DNA from: Streptomyces sp. CBMA152
Lineage (GTDB): Bacteria; Actinomycetota; Actinomycetes; Streptomycetales; Streptomycetaceae
DNA length: 64,000 nt
NCBI RefSeq assembly: GCF_014596475.1
Contig: NZ_MECJ01000029.1
Location: 434,001-498,000 of the forward strand
Direction of reading: 5' to 3'
Below the pieces are notes generated by a model that saw nothing but the letters and a program-made list of their open reading frames with translations, searched no databases and was not told where the DNA came from. Both the position numbers and the translations under genes were made by a program. Below are positions 1 to 8,205 of the stretch, piece by piece. The stretch's first letter is position 1. Every line of letters starts with the position of its first letter.

Positions 1-254
1 TTGTCGCCCGTGTTGACCACGAAGTCCGGGCGCAGGCCCGCCAGCGACTGCAGCCACGCCCGCTTCTTGCGCTGGCCGCTCACCATGTGGACGTCGGAGA
101 TCTGCAGCACCCGCAGCGGACGCGCCCCGCGCGGCAGCATCGGCACCGTCACCCGTCGCAATCGGAAGGACCGGGCCTCGATGCCGGCCGCGTAGGCGAC
201 GCCGGCCGCGCCGACTGCCGTGATTGCCAGGGGTACTCCGTATCGCGCGCGCAT
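1..254 (-). CDS. metallophosphoesterase, N-terminal part (cut by window edge)
   Basis: The minus strand from an ATG at 254 runs open to the window edge (84 codons). It begins with a short hydrophobic segment (VPLAITAVGAAGVAYAAG) followed by a calcineurin-like phosphoesterase start: LQISDVHM is the metal-binding D-x-H motif and VVNTGDN is the G-D-x/N motif. These proteins are usually membrane-anchored, two-metal phosphodiesterases of unknown substrate. The gene is divergent from the YqeY-like gene that starts at 387. The active-site histidines farther on lie outside the window. The family is clear; the substrate is not. Confidence 0.8.
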   Translation of the reverse strand, partial: MRARYGVPLAITAVGAAGVAYAAGIEARSFRLRRVTVPMLPRGARPLRVLQISDVHMVSGQRKKRAWLQSLAGLRPDFVVNTGD

Positions 255-386
255 GCGCCCATCGTTGCAGACGTACGGATGGCCGAAAGCCGCCCGGGGC
301 GTACGGCCACGACCCGCCGACCCGCCCGTACGCCCCGCCCGAAACTCGGACGCGCCCCCGCCCCGCCACCTGACACACTGGGGCGT

Positions 387-851
387 ATGACCACGCTCAA
401 GGCCACTCTCAAGGACGACCTCACCACCGCCATGAAGGCGCGCGACGAGCTGCGCTCGTCCACGCTGCGACTGACCCTCACCGCCATCGCCAAGGAGGAG
501 GTCGCGGGCAAGACCGCACGCGAGCTCTCCGACGAGGAGGTGCTGAAGGTCATCGCCAAGGAGGCGAAGAAGCGGCGTGAGGCGGCCGACGCGTTCGAGC
601 AGGGCGGCCGGGCGGAGTCCGCGGCGAAGGAGCGGGCCGAGGGCGAGATCCTCGACGCGTACCTGCCCAAGCAGCTCTCCGACGACGAGCTGGGCGCGAT
701 CGTGGCGGAGGCCGTCGCGGAGGCCAAGGCCGGCGGGGCCGAGGGGCCGCGCGCCATGGGCGCCGTCATGAAGATCGTGAACCCGAAGGTCTCCGGCCGC
801 GCCGACGGCGGCCGCGTCTCGGCGATCGTCAAGCGTCTGCTCGCGGGCTGA
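387..851 (+). CDS. GatB/YqeY domain protein
   Basis: This 154-residue protein matches the stand-alone YqeY family, which corresponds to the tail domain of amidotransferase subunit GatB. Visible family features are the TLRLTLTAI helix, the KEAKKRREAADAFEQGGR segment and the C-terminal MGAVMKIVNPKVSGRADGGRVS stretch, here described only in part. The frame stays open much farther upstream, but the family starts at the ATG at 387 (MTTLKATLKDDL), which I used. The biological role is not established; a tRNA-related function is inferred from the GatB likeness. It converges on the PBP gene, with a strong shared terminator between them. Confidence 0.88.
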   Translation: MTTLKATLKDDLTTAMKARDELRSSTLRLTLTAIAKEEVAGKTARELSDEEVLKVIAKEAKKRREAADAFEQGGRAESAAKERAEGEILDAYLPKQLSDDELGAIVAEAVAEAKAGGAEGPRAMGAVMKIVNPKVSGRADGGRVSAIVKRLLAG

Positions 852-890
852 CGACACGTCGGACCTATGTGAGACGACAAGTCGGACCTA

Positions 891-935
891 CGTGAAGGGG
901 GGGCACCCGGTTTTCCCGGGTGCCCCCCCTTCACG
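891..935. terminator. bidirectional hairpin terminator
   Basis: A perfect 20-bp inverted repeat (arms 891-910 and 916-935, 5-nt loop) lies between the convergent YqeY-like and PBP genes. No long T tract follows, as is common for Streptomyces terminators. Just before it, a direct repeat of GTCGGACCTA(T/C)GTGA occurs twice (around 859-873 and 881-895), the second copy running into the stem. Confidence 0.85.
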
Positions 936-962
936 TGATCAGTTCGAGGACCGAACCGACCG

Positions 963-3212
963 CTACGGCCAGTTCCCCCCGAGCGCCCCCGTGTCCCCGC
1001 CGATCATCCCCGGCGGGATCGAGATGCCCGGGTTGGGCGGGACCGTGACGCCGCCGCCCGGCTTGTTGTCGCCGGGGCGGTGCTTCTTGCCGCCGCCCTT
1101 GCCCTTGGGGCTGCCGTTGTCGCCCGCGGCCGGGGGGTTCGCGGCCTGCGGGTCGGGGATGTTGACCGTGACGAAGCCGGGGGCCGGCTGGCCGCTCAGG
1201 GCGCCCGTCACGGCGTCCTTCCAGATCGGTCCGGGGACCTGGCCGCCGTACACCTTCTCCTGGTACTCGCCGCCGATCGTGATGTTCTCCATCTCGACGC
1301 TCTGCGTCGGGCTGCCGACCCAGACCGCGCCCGACATGTTCGGCGTGTAGCCGACGAACCAGGCGTTCTTGCGCTGGTCGGTCGTACCGGTCTTGCCCGC
1401 GTTGTCGCGGTCGGAGAGACCGGCCTGCTTGCCCGTACCGGAGTCGGTCACACCGCGCAGCAGCGTGTTGATCGAGTCCGCCGTGTTCTGCGACATCGCC
1501 TGGCTGCACGAGGACTTCGGCACCGGCAGCGCCGTGCCGTCCGCCTTCTTGATCGACTCGATGGCGACCGGCGTGCAGTACGTGCCCCGGTTGGCGAAGG
1601 CCGCGTACGCGCTCGCCATGTTCAGCGGGGAGATACCGGTGGAGCCCAGCGTCAGCGCCGAGGGCACCATCGGGAGCTTCGTGCCGTTGCCCTGGACCAC
1701 GTGCAGCTTGTCCGTCATCTGCGCGACCGGGCACATGCCGATCTCGCCGAGCATCTGCACGAAGTACGTGTTGACCGACATCTCCATCGCGGTCTTCAGC
1801 GGGTACGGCCCGTGCTCGGACTCGTTCTCGTTCTGCAGCTGCTCGTTGTTGGTGTTCACCCACGGCTTGCCGCTGCACGTCTGGACGCTCGCCGGGTAGT
1901 CCATCTCGTACGGCGACGGGTACTGCTGCGTCGGCGGCTTGCCGCCCTCGATCGCGGCGGCGGCCAGGAACGGCTTGAAGGTCGAGCCGACCGGGAAGCC
2001 GAAGTTCGAGCCGCCCATCTGCTTGTTGACCGAGAAGTTGATCTGGGTCTCGTGGGCCCCGAAGCCGTACGGCCTCGACTGGCCCATCGCCAGGATCTTG
2101 CCGGTGCCGGGCTGGACCAGTGTGACGGCGGTGGCGACCTTGTCCGTCTGGTAGACGTGGTCCTTGATCGAGTTCTGGGTGGACTGCTGGGCCTGCGGGT
2201 CCATGGTCGTACGGACGGTCAGGCCGCCCTGGTTCCAGAGCTTGGCCCGCTCCTCCTTGGTCTTGCCGAAGACCGGGTCGGAGAGGAAGGTCTCGCGTAC
2301 GTAGTCACAGAAGAAGCCCGCGCCGCTGACGGCCGTGATGCAGCCGTTCTTCGGCTTGGAGACCTTCAGTTTGATCGGCGTGGCCTTGGCGCGGTCGGCC
2401 TCGGCCTGCGAGATGTCCTTCTTGTCGGCCATCCGCTGCAGGACCACGTCGCGGCGCTTCTTCGCCTCGGTGGCGTCGTTGACGGGGTCGTAGCGGCTCG
2501 GCGACTGGACGATGCCCGCGAGCATGGCGGACTCGGGCAGGGTCAGGTCCTTGGCGGGCTTGGAGAAGTAGCGCTTGGCCGCGGCCTCGACGCCGTACGC
2601 CTGCTGTCCGAAGAACGTGATGTTGAGGTAGTTCTCCAGGATCTTCTTCTTGCCGAGCTCTTCCTCGACCTGGATCGCGTACTTGAGCTCCTTGACCTTG
2701 CGGCCGAGCGTCTGCTGGGTGGCCTCGGCGACCTTGTCGGGGTCGTCGCCGGCCTCCTCCACGAAGACGTTCTTCACATACTGCTGGGTGAGGGTCGAAG
2801 CGCCCTGGGCCACGCCGCCCGACGTCGCGTTCTTGTTGAGCGCGCGCAGCACGCCCTTGAGGTCGATCGCGCCGTGCTCGTAGAAGCGCGCGTCCTCGAT
2901 CGCGACGATCGCCTTCTGCATATACGGGGAGATGCCCGTGAGCGGGACCACCGTGCGGTCGCGCGAGTACACCGTCGCGATCGGACCGCCCTGGTTGTCC
3001 AGGATCGTGGTGCGCTGACTCAGCGGCGGGGTCTTCAGATTGGCGGGGATCTCGTCGAATCCCTCGACCGTGCCCTTGGCCGCGAGGCCGAGCGCGCCGA
3101 ACGCCGGCAGCGCGATCCCCGCGAGCACCGCTCCGGAGAGCACACTCACCCCGACGAACTTGGCGGCCTGCTGGGTCCCGGTCAGACCACCGCCCGAGCG
3201 CTTCTTTGCCAT
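963..3212 (-). CDS. bifunctional penicillin-binding protein (GT51 transglycosylase / transpeptidase)
   Basis: This 749-residue class A PBP polymerises and cross-links peptidoglycan outside the membrane. A short cytoplasmic basic stretch and one transmembrane anchor (about 17-45) precede the GT51 domain, with EDARFYEH (catalytic Glu about 106) and STLTQQ (about 139). The transpeptidase domain has the S-x-x-K motif STFK (nucleophile Ser about 410), SVN (about 479) and KTGTT (about 607). The C-terminus is Pro/Gly/Lys-rich and probably disordered. All catalytic motifs are intact. It is divergent from wblA with about 400 bp between. The gene order PBP-wblA-ArsA-like ATPases matches what I recall around SCO3580-SCO3577 in S. 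coelicolor. Confidence 0.95.
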   Translation of the reverse strand: MAKKRSGGGLTGTQQAAKFVGVSVLSGAVLAGIALPAFGALGLAAKGTVEGFDEIPANLKTPPLSQRTTILDNQGGPIATVYSRDRTVVPLTGISPYMQKAIVAIEDARFYEHGAIDLKGVLRALNKNATSGGVAQGASTLTQQYVKNVFVEEAGDDPDKVAEATQQTLGRKVKELKYAIQVEEELGKKKILENYLNITFFGQQAYGVEAAAKRYFSKPAKDLTLPESAMLAGIVQSPSRYDPVNDATEAKKRRDVVLQRMADKKDISQAEADRAKATPIKLKVSKPKNGCITAVSGAGFFCDYVRETFLSDPVFGKTKEERAKLWNQGGLTVRTTMDPQAQQSTQNSIKDHVYQTDKVATAVTLVQPGTGKILAMGQSRPYGFGAHETQINFSVNKQMGGSNFGFPVGSTFKPFLAAAAIEGGKPPTQQYPSPYEMDYPASVQTCSGKPWVNTNNEQLQNENESEHGPYPLKTAMEMSVNTYFVQMLGEIGMCPVAQMTDKLHVVQGNGTKLPMVPSALTLGSTGISPLNMASAYAAFANRGTYCTPVAIESIKKADGTALPVPKSSCSQAMSQNTADSINTLLRGVTDSGTGKQAGLSDRDNAGKTGTTDQRKNAWFVGYTPNMSGAVWVGSPTQSVEMENITIGGEYQEKVYGGQVPGPIWKDAVTGALSGQPAPGFVTVNIPDPQAANPPAAGDNGSPKGKGGGKKHRPGDNKPGGGVTVPPNPGISIPPGMIGGDTGALGGNWP

Positions 3213-3608
3213 GGGGGCAGCCTACGTTCTCATTCGCCGGACACGGGTCAATGCTCTGGCCTAAGCTGCTCTCAACTGTCACAGCAGTGCGGTTGCGCAT
3301 CAACTCGGTGTTTGACTTTCCGCAAGAGGGCGATTGCCCGGAATCGCTGTCCGTTTACGCCTCATGCGTCATCAGGCGTCCGTTGTGGCTCAACTGAAAC
3401 CTCCCGGTTTGCCGGGTTTCTCACGCATGTCCCCAGCTCACTCCGTTGGGTGATCTGCCGCGTACGCATAGTCCGTTCGGGCCATTCAAGATTGGGCCCG
3501 AAGGGGGTGTTGCGCTGTGCCCACCTTCCGTAACGTCCTCAACTGGCAGCGGTGAATATGCCTCTGCCGCCGTGGGGGAGCCTCGATTCGGGAGAGGACG
3601 GCGCCGGC
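3213..3608. other. long divergent intergenic region upstream of wblA
   Basis: About 400 bp without a convincing gene separate the PBP and wblA starts. It must hold both promoters, and a long upstream region fits a heavily regulated developmental gene such as wblA. I see only a small hairpin (CCCGG-tttg-CCGGG near 3406-3419) and no operator I can name. A GTG at 3552 in frame with wblA could extend the protein by 19 residues. Confidence 0.5.
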
Positions 3609-3977
3609 ATGGGCTGGGTAACCGACTGGAGTGCGCAGGCAGCCTGCCGCACTACCGATCCGGACGAACTGTTCGTACAGGGTGCGGCTCAGAACAGGGC
3701 CAAGGCGGTGTGTACCGGATGCCCGGTACGGACCGAGTGCCTCGCGGACGCACTGGACAACCGCGTCGAATTCGGCGTGTGGGGCGGAATGACGGAACGG
3801 GAGCGGCGCGCACTGCTGCGCAGGCGACCCACCGTCACTTCCTGGCGCCGTCTGTTGGAGACGGCGCGTACGGAGTACGAGCGCAGCACGGGCATCCTGT
3901 CCGTGGGCGTCGACGACGACGAGGCGTACGGCTATCGGCCCCACGCCATGGACGAGACCTACGCCGCCGTGGGGTAG
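3609..3977 (+). CDS. wblA: WhiB-family Fe-S regulator, WblA-like
   Basis: This small WhiB-like protein has the four cysteines that bind a [4Fe-4S] cluster (C13, C35-x2-C38, C44 from this start), followed by the GVWGGMTERERR turn and a basic RRRP segment. The sequence starting MGWVTDWSAQAACR agrees with my memory of WblA, a global repressor of antibiotic production and activator of sporulation-related steps that works with the principal sigma factor. I chose the ATG at 3609, preceded by GGAGAGG; a GTG at 3552 is an alternative. Neighbouring PBP and ArsA-like ATPase genes support the identification. The C-terminal tail after SVGVDDDEAYG looks slightly longer than usual. Confidence 0.88.
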   Translation: MGWVTDWSAQAACRTTDPDELFVQGAAQNRAKAVCTGCPVRTECLADALDNRVEFGVWGGMTERERRALLRRRPTVTSWRRLLETARTEYERSTGILSVGVDDDEAYGYRPHAMDETYAAVG

Positions 3978-4028
3978 CCCACGACGTCGTACCTCATAGC
4001 TGATCCCCGTACGACACCTACGTACGGA

Positions 4029-5327
4029 TCAGATCGCTCCGGCCTTCTCGTTCTGGGTCGCGAGCCGTTCCCCGATGGCCCGGAGCCCGGCGAGATCGTG
4101 TACGTCGCCGGGCAGGGCGGCCACTTCGGCCACCGGGACTTCGGGGTGGAGCGCGGTGAAGCGGTCGCGCGTGCGCTGTTCGCGTGCGAGCACCTGCATC
4201 CGCTCTGCGTGCAGGCGCAGCAGACCGGCGGTCAGCCGGTCGACCGACACGCCGTCGGGTCCGGTGGTGGAGGAGGGGACTTCGGGAGAGGAACCACCGG
4301 TGCCACGATCCTCAGCCTTCCCGTCCCTCTGATCGACAATGCGGCCGTCGACAAGATTTTCCCCATCGAAGCCTTCGAGGCCGTTCTCATGGTCCTCGTC
4401 CAGGCTCTCCGCCGCCGCCAGCGCCCGCTGCGCCGACAGCCTCGCCGCGCCGCTGCCGTGCACCCGGTTGAGTACGAGACCGGCGAACGGCATCGAGTCG
4501 GCCGCCAGGCGCTCCACGAAGTACGCGGCCTCGCGCAGCGCGTCCCGCTCCGGCGCTGCGACCACCAGGAAGGCCGTCCCCGGCGCCTGGAGCAGCCGGT
4601 AGGTGGCGTCCGCGCGGGTGCGGAAGCCGCCGAACATCGTGTCCATCGCCGCCACGAACGTCTGGACGTCCCGCAGCAGCTGGCCGCCGAGGAGCTTGCC
4701 GAGCGTGCCCGTCATCATCGACATGCCGACGTTGAGGAACTTCATCCCGGCCCGCCCGCCCATCTTGGCGGGGGCCATGAGCAGCCGGATGAACTTGCCG
4801 TCCAGGAACGACCCCAGCCGCTTCGGCGCGTCCAGGAAGTCGAGCGCCGAGCGCGACGGCGGGGTGTCGACGACGATCAGGTCCCACTCGTCGCGCGCCC
4901 GCAGCTGGCCCAGCTTCTCCATCGCCATGTACTCCTGCGTGCCCGCGAAACCGGCCGACAGGGACTGGTAGAAGGGGTTGGAGAGGATCGCCCGGGCCCG
5001 CTCGGCATCGGCGTGCGCCTCGACGATCTCGTCGAAGGTCCGCTTCATGTCGAGCATCATGGCGTGCAGTTCACCGGCGCCCTCGACGTCCTTGACCCGG
5101 CGCGGGGTGTTGTCGAGCGAGTCGATCCCCATCGACTGGGCCAGGCGCCGGGCCGGGTCGATGGTCAGGACGACCACCTTGCGGCCGCGCTCGGCGGCAC
5201 GCAGCCCAAGCGCCGCCGCGGTCGTCGTCTTGCCGACCCCGCCGGAGCCGCAGCACACCACGATCCGCGTCTTCGGGTCGTCCAGCAGAGGGTCGATGTC
5301 CAACGGCGCGGCCGTGTCCATGCTCAC
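4029..5327 (-). CDS. ArsA-like anion-transporting ATPase family protein (second of pair)
   Basis: This 432-residue P-loop ATPase has the deviant Walker A CCGSGGVGKTTTAAA and the DTPPSRSALDFLDAP switch/Walker B region typical of the ArsA/GET3 class. Soluble members of this class in actinobacteria come as pairs; the substrate is unknown and arsenite transport should not be assumed. An acidic, low-complexity insert (about residues 300-365) interrupts the C-terminal part. The start overlaps the stop of the upstream partner by 4 bp, so the two are translationally coupled and probably form a heteromer. The gene converges on wblA. Confidence 0.88.
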   Translation of the reverse strand: MSMDTAAPLDIDPLLDDPKTRIVVCCGSGGVGKTTTAAALGLRAAERGRKVVVLTIDPARRLAQSMGIDSLDNTPRRVKDVEGAGELHAMMLDMKRTFDEIVEAHADAERARAILSNPFYQSLSAGFAGTQEYMAMEKLGQLRARDEWDLIVVDTPPSRSALDFLDAPKRLGSFLDGKFIRLLMAPAKMGGRAGMKFLNVGMSMMTGTLGKLLGGQLLRDVQTFVAAMDTMFGGFRTRADATYRLLQAPGTAFLVVAAPERDALREAAYFVERLAADSMPFAGLVLNRVHGSGAARLSAQRALAAAESLDEDHENGLEGFDGENLVDGRIVDQRDGKAEDRGTGGSSPEVPSSTTGPDGVSVDRLTAGLLRLHAERMQVLAREQRTRDRFTALHPEVPVAEVAALPGDVHDLAGLRAIGERLATQNEKAGAI

Positions 5328-6286
5328 TTGCCCACCCCGGAATTCCGCAGCTCGGCGGCCAGGCGGTAGAGCCCGGCCAGATCCATTCCCTCACCGATCA
5401 GCGGCAGTTCGTGCACGGGCAGCCCCAACTCGCCCACCACCTCCCGCTGTTCGCGTTCCAGCTCCACCCGCTCCGCGTGCTCGGCGGCCTCCTGGAGCAG
5501 CGGCGTGACCAGCTTGGCCGAGCCGGTGACCCCGGCGCGGGTGAGCGCCTTGGCGACCTCCTTGCGCCGGTCGCCGGTGACGCCCCGTACCGCCTCCTCG
5601 TCCAGGAGGTGCGGGCGGACCATGTTGACGATGACGGCGCCGGTCGGCAGCTCGGCGGCGCGCAGCTCGGCGATGCCGTCGGCGGTCTCCTGGACCGGCA
5701 TCTCCTCAAGCAGCGTCACCAAGTGCACCGCTGTCTCGGGCGACTTGAGGACTCTCATGACGGCCTGCGCCTGGTTGTGTATCGGCCCGATCTTGGCGAG
5801 CCCGGCGACCTCGTCGTTGACGTTGAGGAAGCGGGTGATCCGCCCGGTGGGCGGTGCGTCCATGACCACATGGTCGTACGCGTACCGCCCTCGCTTGTCC
5901 TTACGCCTCACGGCTTCGCACGCCTTGCCCGTCAGCAGGACGTCACGCACGCCCGGCGCGATGGTGGTGGCGAAGTCGATGGCGCCGAGCTTCTTCAGCG
6001 CGCGGCCGGCCGAGCCCAGCTTGTAGAACATCTGGAGGTAGTCGAGCAGGGCCCGCTCGGCGTCGATCGCCAGCGCGTACACCTCCCCGCCGCCGGGCGC
6101 CACGGCGATCTTTCGCTCCTCGTACGGAAACGCCTCCGTCTCGAAGAGCTGTGCGATGCCCTGTCTGCCCTCGACCTCGACGAGGAGCGTGCGCTTGCCC
6201 TCCGTCGCGAGGGCGAGCGCGAGGGCAGCGGCGACCGTGGTCTTGCCGGTACCGCCCTTGCCGCTGACGACCTGGAGCCTGCTCAC
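5324..6286 (-). CDS. ArsA-like anion-transporting ATPase family protein (first of pair)
   Basis: This 320-residue P-loop ATPase starts MSRLQVVSGKGGTGKTTVAAA, a complete deviant Walker A with the signature lysine, and has VVMDAPPTGRITRFLNV as its switch region. It is the shorter member of the pair and lacks the low-complexity insert of the second. It is the first gene of a two-gene operon (4-bp overlap with the next start). The divergent DUF4177 gene begins about 70 bp away, so the promoters face each other in a very short space. The family is sure; the cargo is not known. Confidence 0.88.
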   Translation of the reverse strand: MSRLQVVSGKGGTGKTTVAAALALALATEGKRTLLVEVEGRQGIAQLFETEAFPYEERKIAVAPGGGEVYALAIDAERALLDYLQMFYKLGSAGRALKKLGAIDFATTIAPGVRDVLLTGKACEAVRRKDKRGRYAYDHVVMDAPPTGRITRFLNVNDEVAGLAKIGPIHNQAQAVMRVLKSPETAVHLVTLLEEMPVQETADGIAELRAAELPTGAVIVNMVRPHLLDEEAVRGVTGDRRKEVAKALTRAGVTGSAKLVTPLLQEAAEHAERVELEREQREVVGELGLPVHELPLIGEGMDLAGLYRLAAELRNSGVGK

Positions 6287-6358
6287 ACAGTCGAGCCTAA
6301 CCAGTCGCCCGACGGCCTACGCATGAGGCTGCCTCCGGCAGCGGCTACAGTCGGCCAC

Positions 6359-6520
6359 ATGACCAAGTGGGAATACGCGACCGTGCCCCTTCTCGTGCAC
6401 GCGACCAAGCAGATTCTGGACACCTGGGGCGAGGACGGCTGGGAGCTGGTCCAGGTCGTTCCCGGGCCGAACAACCCCGAGCAGCTGGTGGCCTACCTGA
6501 AGCGGGAGAAGCAGGCATGA
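6359..6520 (+). CDS. DUF4177 small protein
   Basis: This 53-residue protein has the WEYATVPLL...GEDGWELVQV pattern of the DUF4177 family, small proteins predicted to form a beta-rich fold with a conserved Gly-Trp-Glu. No function is established. The ATG at 6359 gives the family's usual start (MTKWEYATVP). Its stop overlaps the start of the RidA gene by 4 bp (ATGA), so the two are cotranslated; RidA partnership is a conserved-neighbour inference. Confidence 0.8.
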   Translation: MTKWEYATVPLLVHATKQILDTWGEDGWELVQVVPGPNNPEQLVAYLKREKQA

Positions 6521-6981
6521 GCGCGGTGGAGGCGAAGCTGGCCGAACTCGGCCTGACGCTGCCGGAGGTCGTACCGCCACTGGCCGCGTACCAGCCGGCC
6601 GTGCGGTCGGGTGTGTACGTGTTCACGGCCGGGCAGCTGCCCATGGTGGACGGCAAGCTGACGCTGACCGGCAAGGTGGGCGCGGAGGTCACGGCCGAGG
6701 AGGCGAAGGATGCGGCGCGTATTTGCGCGCTGAACGCCCTGGCCGCGGTGAAGTCCGTCGCGGGTGACCTCGATCGCATCGCGCGCGTCGTGAAGGTCGT
6801 GGGCTTCGTGGCCTCGGCCGCCGACTTCACGGGCCAGCCTGGCGTGATCAACGGTGCGAGCGAGCTCCTTGGCGCGGTCCTGGGCGACAAGGGTGTCCAC
6901 GCCCGCAGCGCGGTCGGCGTCGCGGTCCTTCCGCTGGACGCCCCGGTCGAGGTCGAGCTCCAGGTCGAGCTGGTCGACTAG
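6517..6981 (+). CDS. RidA-family protein
   Basis: This 154-residue protein belongs to the RidA/YjgF superfamily, whose archetype hydrolyses reactive enamine/imine intermediates formed by PLP enzymes. The fold signature is visible in SGVYVFTAGQLPMVDGKL, the A-x-x-C-x-L-N-A-L helix and the VINGASELLG...HARSAVGVAVLPLDAPVEVE region. The canonical deaminase arginine normally in the R-x-x-V segment appears to be present in HARSAVG. It overlaps the DUF4177 gene by 4 bp. The gene ends just before a dispersed repeat element. Confidence 0.87.
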   Translation: MSAVEAKLAELGLTLPEVVPPLAAYQPAVRSGVYVFTAGQLPMVDGKLTLTGKVGAEVTAEEAKDAARICALNALAAVKSVAGDLDRIARVVKVVGFVASAADFTGQPGVINGASELLGAVLGDKGVHARSAVGVAVLPLDAPVEVELQVELVD

Positions 6982-7008
6982 TCGCTCCGCGGGGGCGTGG
7001 GATTTCTG

Positions 7009-7143
7009 CTGCGGACCGTGCTGGGCCGGTCGCGCAGTTCCCCGCGCCCCTTGGGTACTTCGTCGCAGCCGGAGAACTTGGCTCAGCCACAGTCCTTTAG
7101 GGGCGCGGGGAACTGCGCGAGCAACCAGCCACGGTCCGCAGAC
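7009..7143. repeat. dispersed GC-rich repeat, both arms
   Basis: Two inverted arms of a repeat occur here: 7009-7051 reads out as CTGCGGACCGTG...GTCGCGCAGTTCCCCGCGCCCC and 7098-7143 is its imperfect reverse complement. Shared cores GCGCAGTTCCCCGCGCCCC/GGGGCGCGGGGAACTGCGC recur at 12605-12653, 19671-19802 and 50026-50108, always between genes. It may act as a terminator for the convergent RidA and LacI genes. Confidence 0.85.
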
Positions 7144-7158
7144 GAAGCCCGGGCCGAG

Positions 7159-8181
7159 TTATTCGCAGCCGCAGGACTTGCGGATCACCAGTCGCGACGG
7201 GAACTGCTTGAGGCGTTCCCGGCGCGAGCCGGCGACGCGGAGCGCGTCGTCCAGGACCAGGTCCACCGCCGCGCGGGCCATCGCGGGACGGTCGGAGGCG
7301 ACCGTCGTGAGGGGCGGGTCAGTGAGGCCCGCTTCCTTCACGTCGTCGAAGCCCGCCACCGCCAGCTCACCCGGCACATCGATACGGAGTTCACGGGCGG
7401 CCCGCAGCACGCCGATCGCCTGGTCGTCGGTGGAGCAGAAGATCGCCGGGGGCCGCTCGGGCCCGGAGAGAATGTCCAGGGCGACCCGGTACGCGTCGTA
7501 CCGGTTGTACGGGGCCTGAAAGAGGCGGCCTTCGAGGGAACGGCCGGACTCGACCATCGCCCGGCGCCAGCCCTCGACGTGGTCCGCCACGGGGTCGCCG
7601 ACCGCCGGGGTCGACTCGACCCCGCCGAGGCACGCCACGTACGCGTGACCGTGTTCCAGCAGATGGCGGGTGGCCAGCTGCGCTCCGCCGATGTCGTCCG
7701 TGACGACCGCCACGTCGTCGATCGCCTCCGGCCGTTCGTGGAGGAGCACCACGCGCGCGTCCCAGGCGTCGATCTCCGCCGCCGCGCGCTCGCTGGGGCC
7801 CTGGCTGACCAGGATCAGACCGGCGACCCGCATGCCGAGGAAGGCCCGCAGATAGTGGACCTCGCGGTCGTCCAGATAGTCGGAGTTGCCGACCAGGACC
7901 ATTTTTCCGCGCTCGGCGGCCGCCTGCTCCACCGCGTGCGCCATCTCCGCGAAGAACGGCTGGCGCGCGTCCGGGACGATCATGCCTATGAGGTCCGTGC
8001 GCCGGGAGGCCATCGCCTGGGCAACCCGGTCGGGCCGGTAGCCCAGCTCCTTGATCGCGGCGAGTACCCGCTCGCGCGTGGCCGGGGCGACCGGCCTCGG
8101 TCCGTTGTTGATGACATAGCTGACGACCGCGGTCGACGTACCCGCCAGTCTCGCCACATCATCCCGCGTCACCTTGGCCAC
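7159..8181 (-). CDS. LacI-family transcriptional regulator
   Basis: This 340-residue repressor has an N-terminal LacI helix-turn-helix (VTRDDVARLAGTSTAVVSYVIN, residues about 4-25, shown in part) with the hinge helix, then a periplasmic-binding-protein-like sensor domain (DLIGMIVPDARQPFFAEM ... FCSTDDQAIGVLRAARELRIDVPGELAVAGFDD). The effector is presumably a sugar, unknown here. It is immediately downstream of glnR on the same strand (24-bp gap), an arrangement I recall as SCO4158-SCO4159. It ends in an unusual Cys-rich tail (SCGCE). Confidence 0.92.
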   Translation of the reverse strand: MAKVTRDDVARLAGTSTAVVSYVINNGPRPVAPATRERVLAAIKELGYRPDRVAQAMASRRTDLIGMIVPDARQPFFAEMAHAVEQAAAERGKMVLVGNSDYLDDREVHYLRAFLGMRVAGLILVSQGPSERAAAEIDAWDARVVLLHERPEAIDDVAVVTDDIGGAQLATRHLLEHGHAYVACLGGVESTPAVGDPVADHVEGWRRAMVESGRSLEGRLFQAPYNRYDAYRVALDILSGPERPPAIFCSTDDQAIGVLRAARELRIDVPGELAVAGFDDVKEAGLTDPPLTTVASDRPAMARAAVDLVLDDALRVAGSRRERLKQFPSRLVIRKSCGCE

Positions 8182-8205
8182 GAGCGGGAGTCTACGCGGG
8201 GTGAC

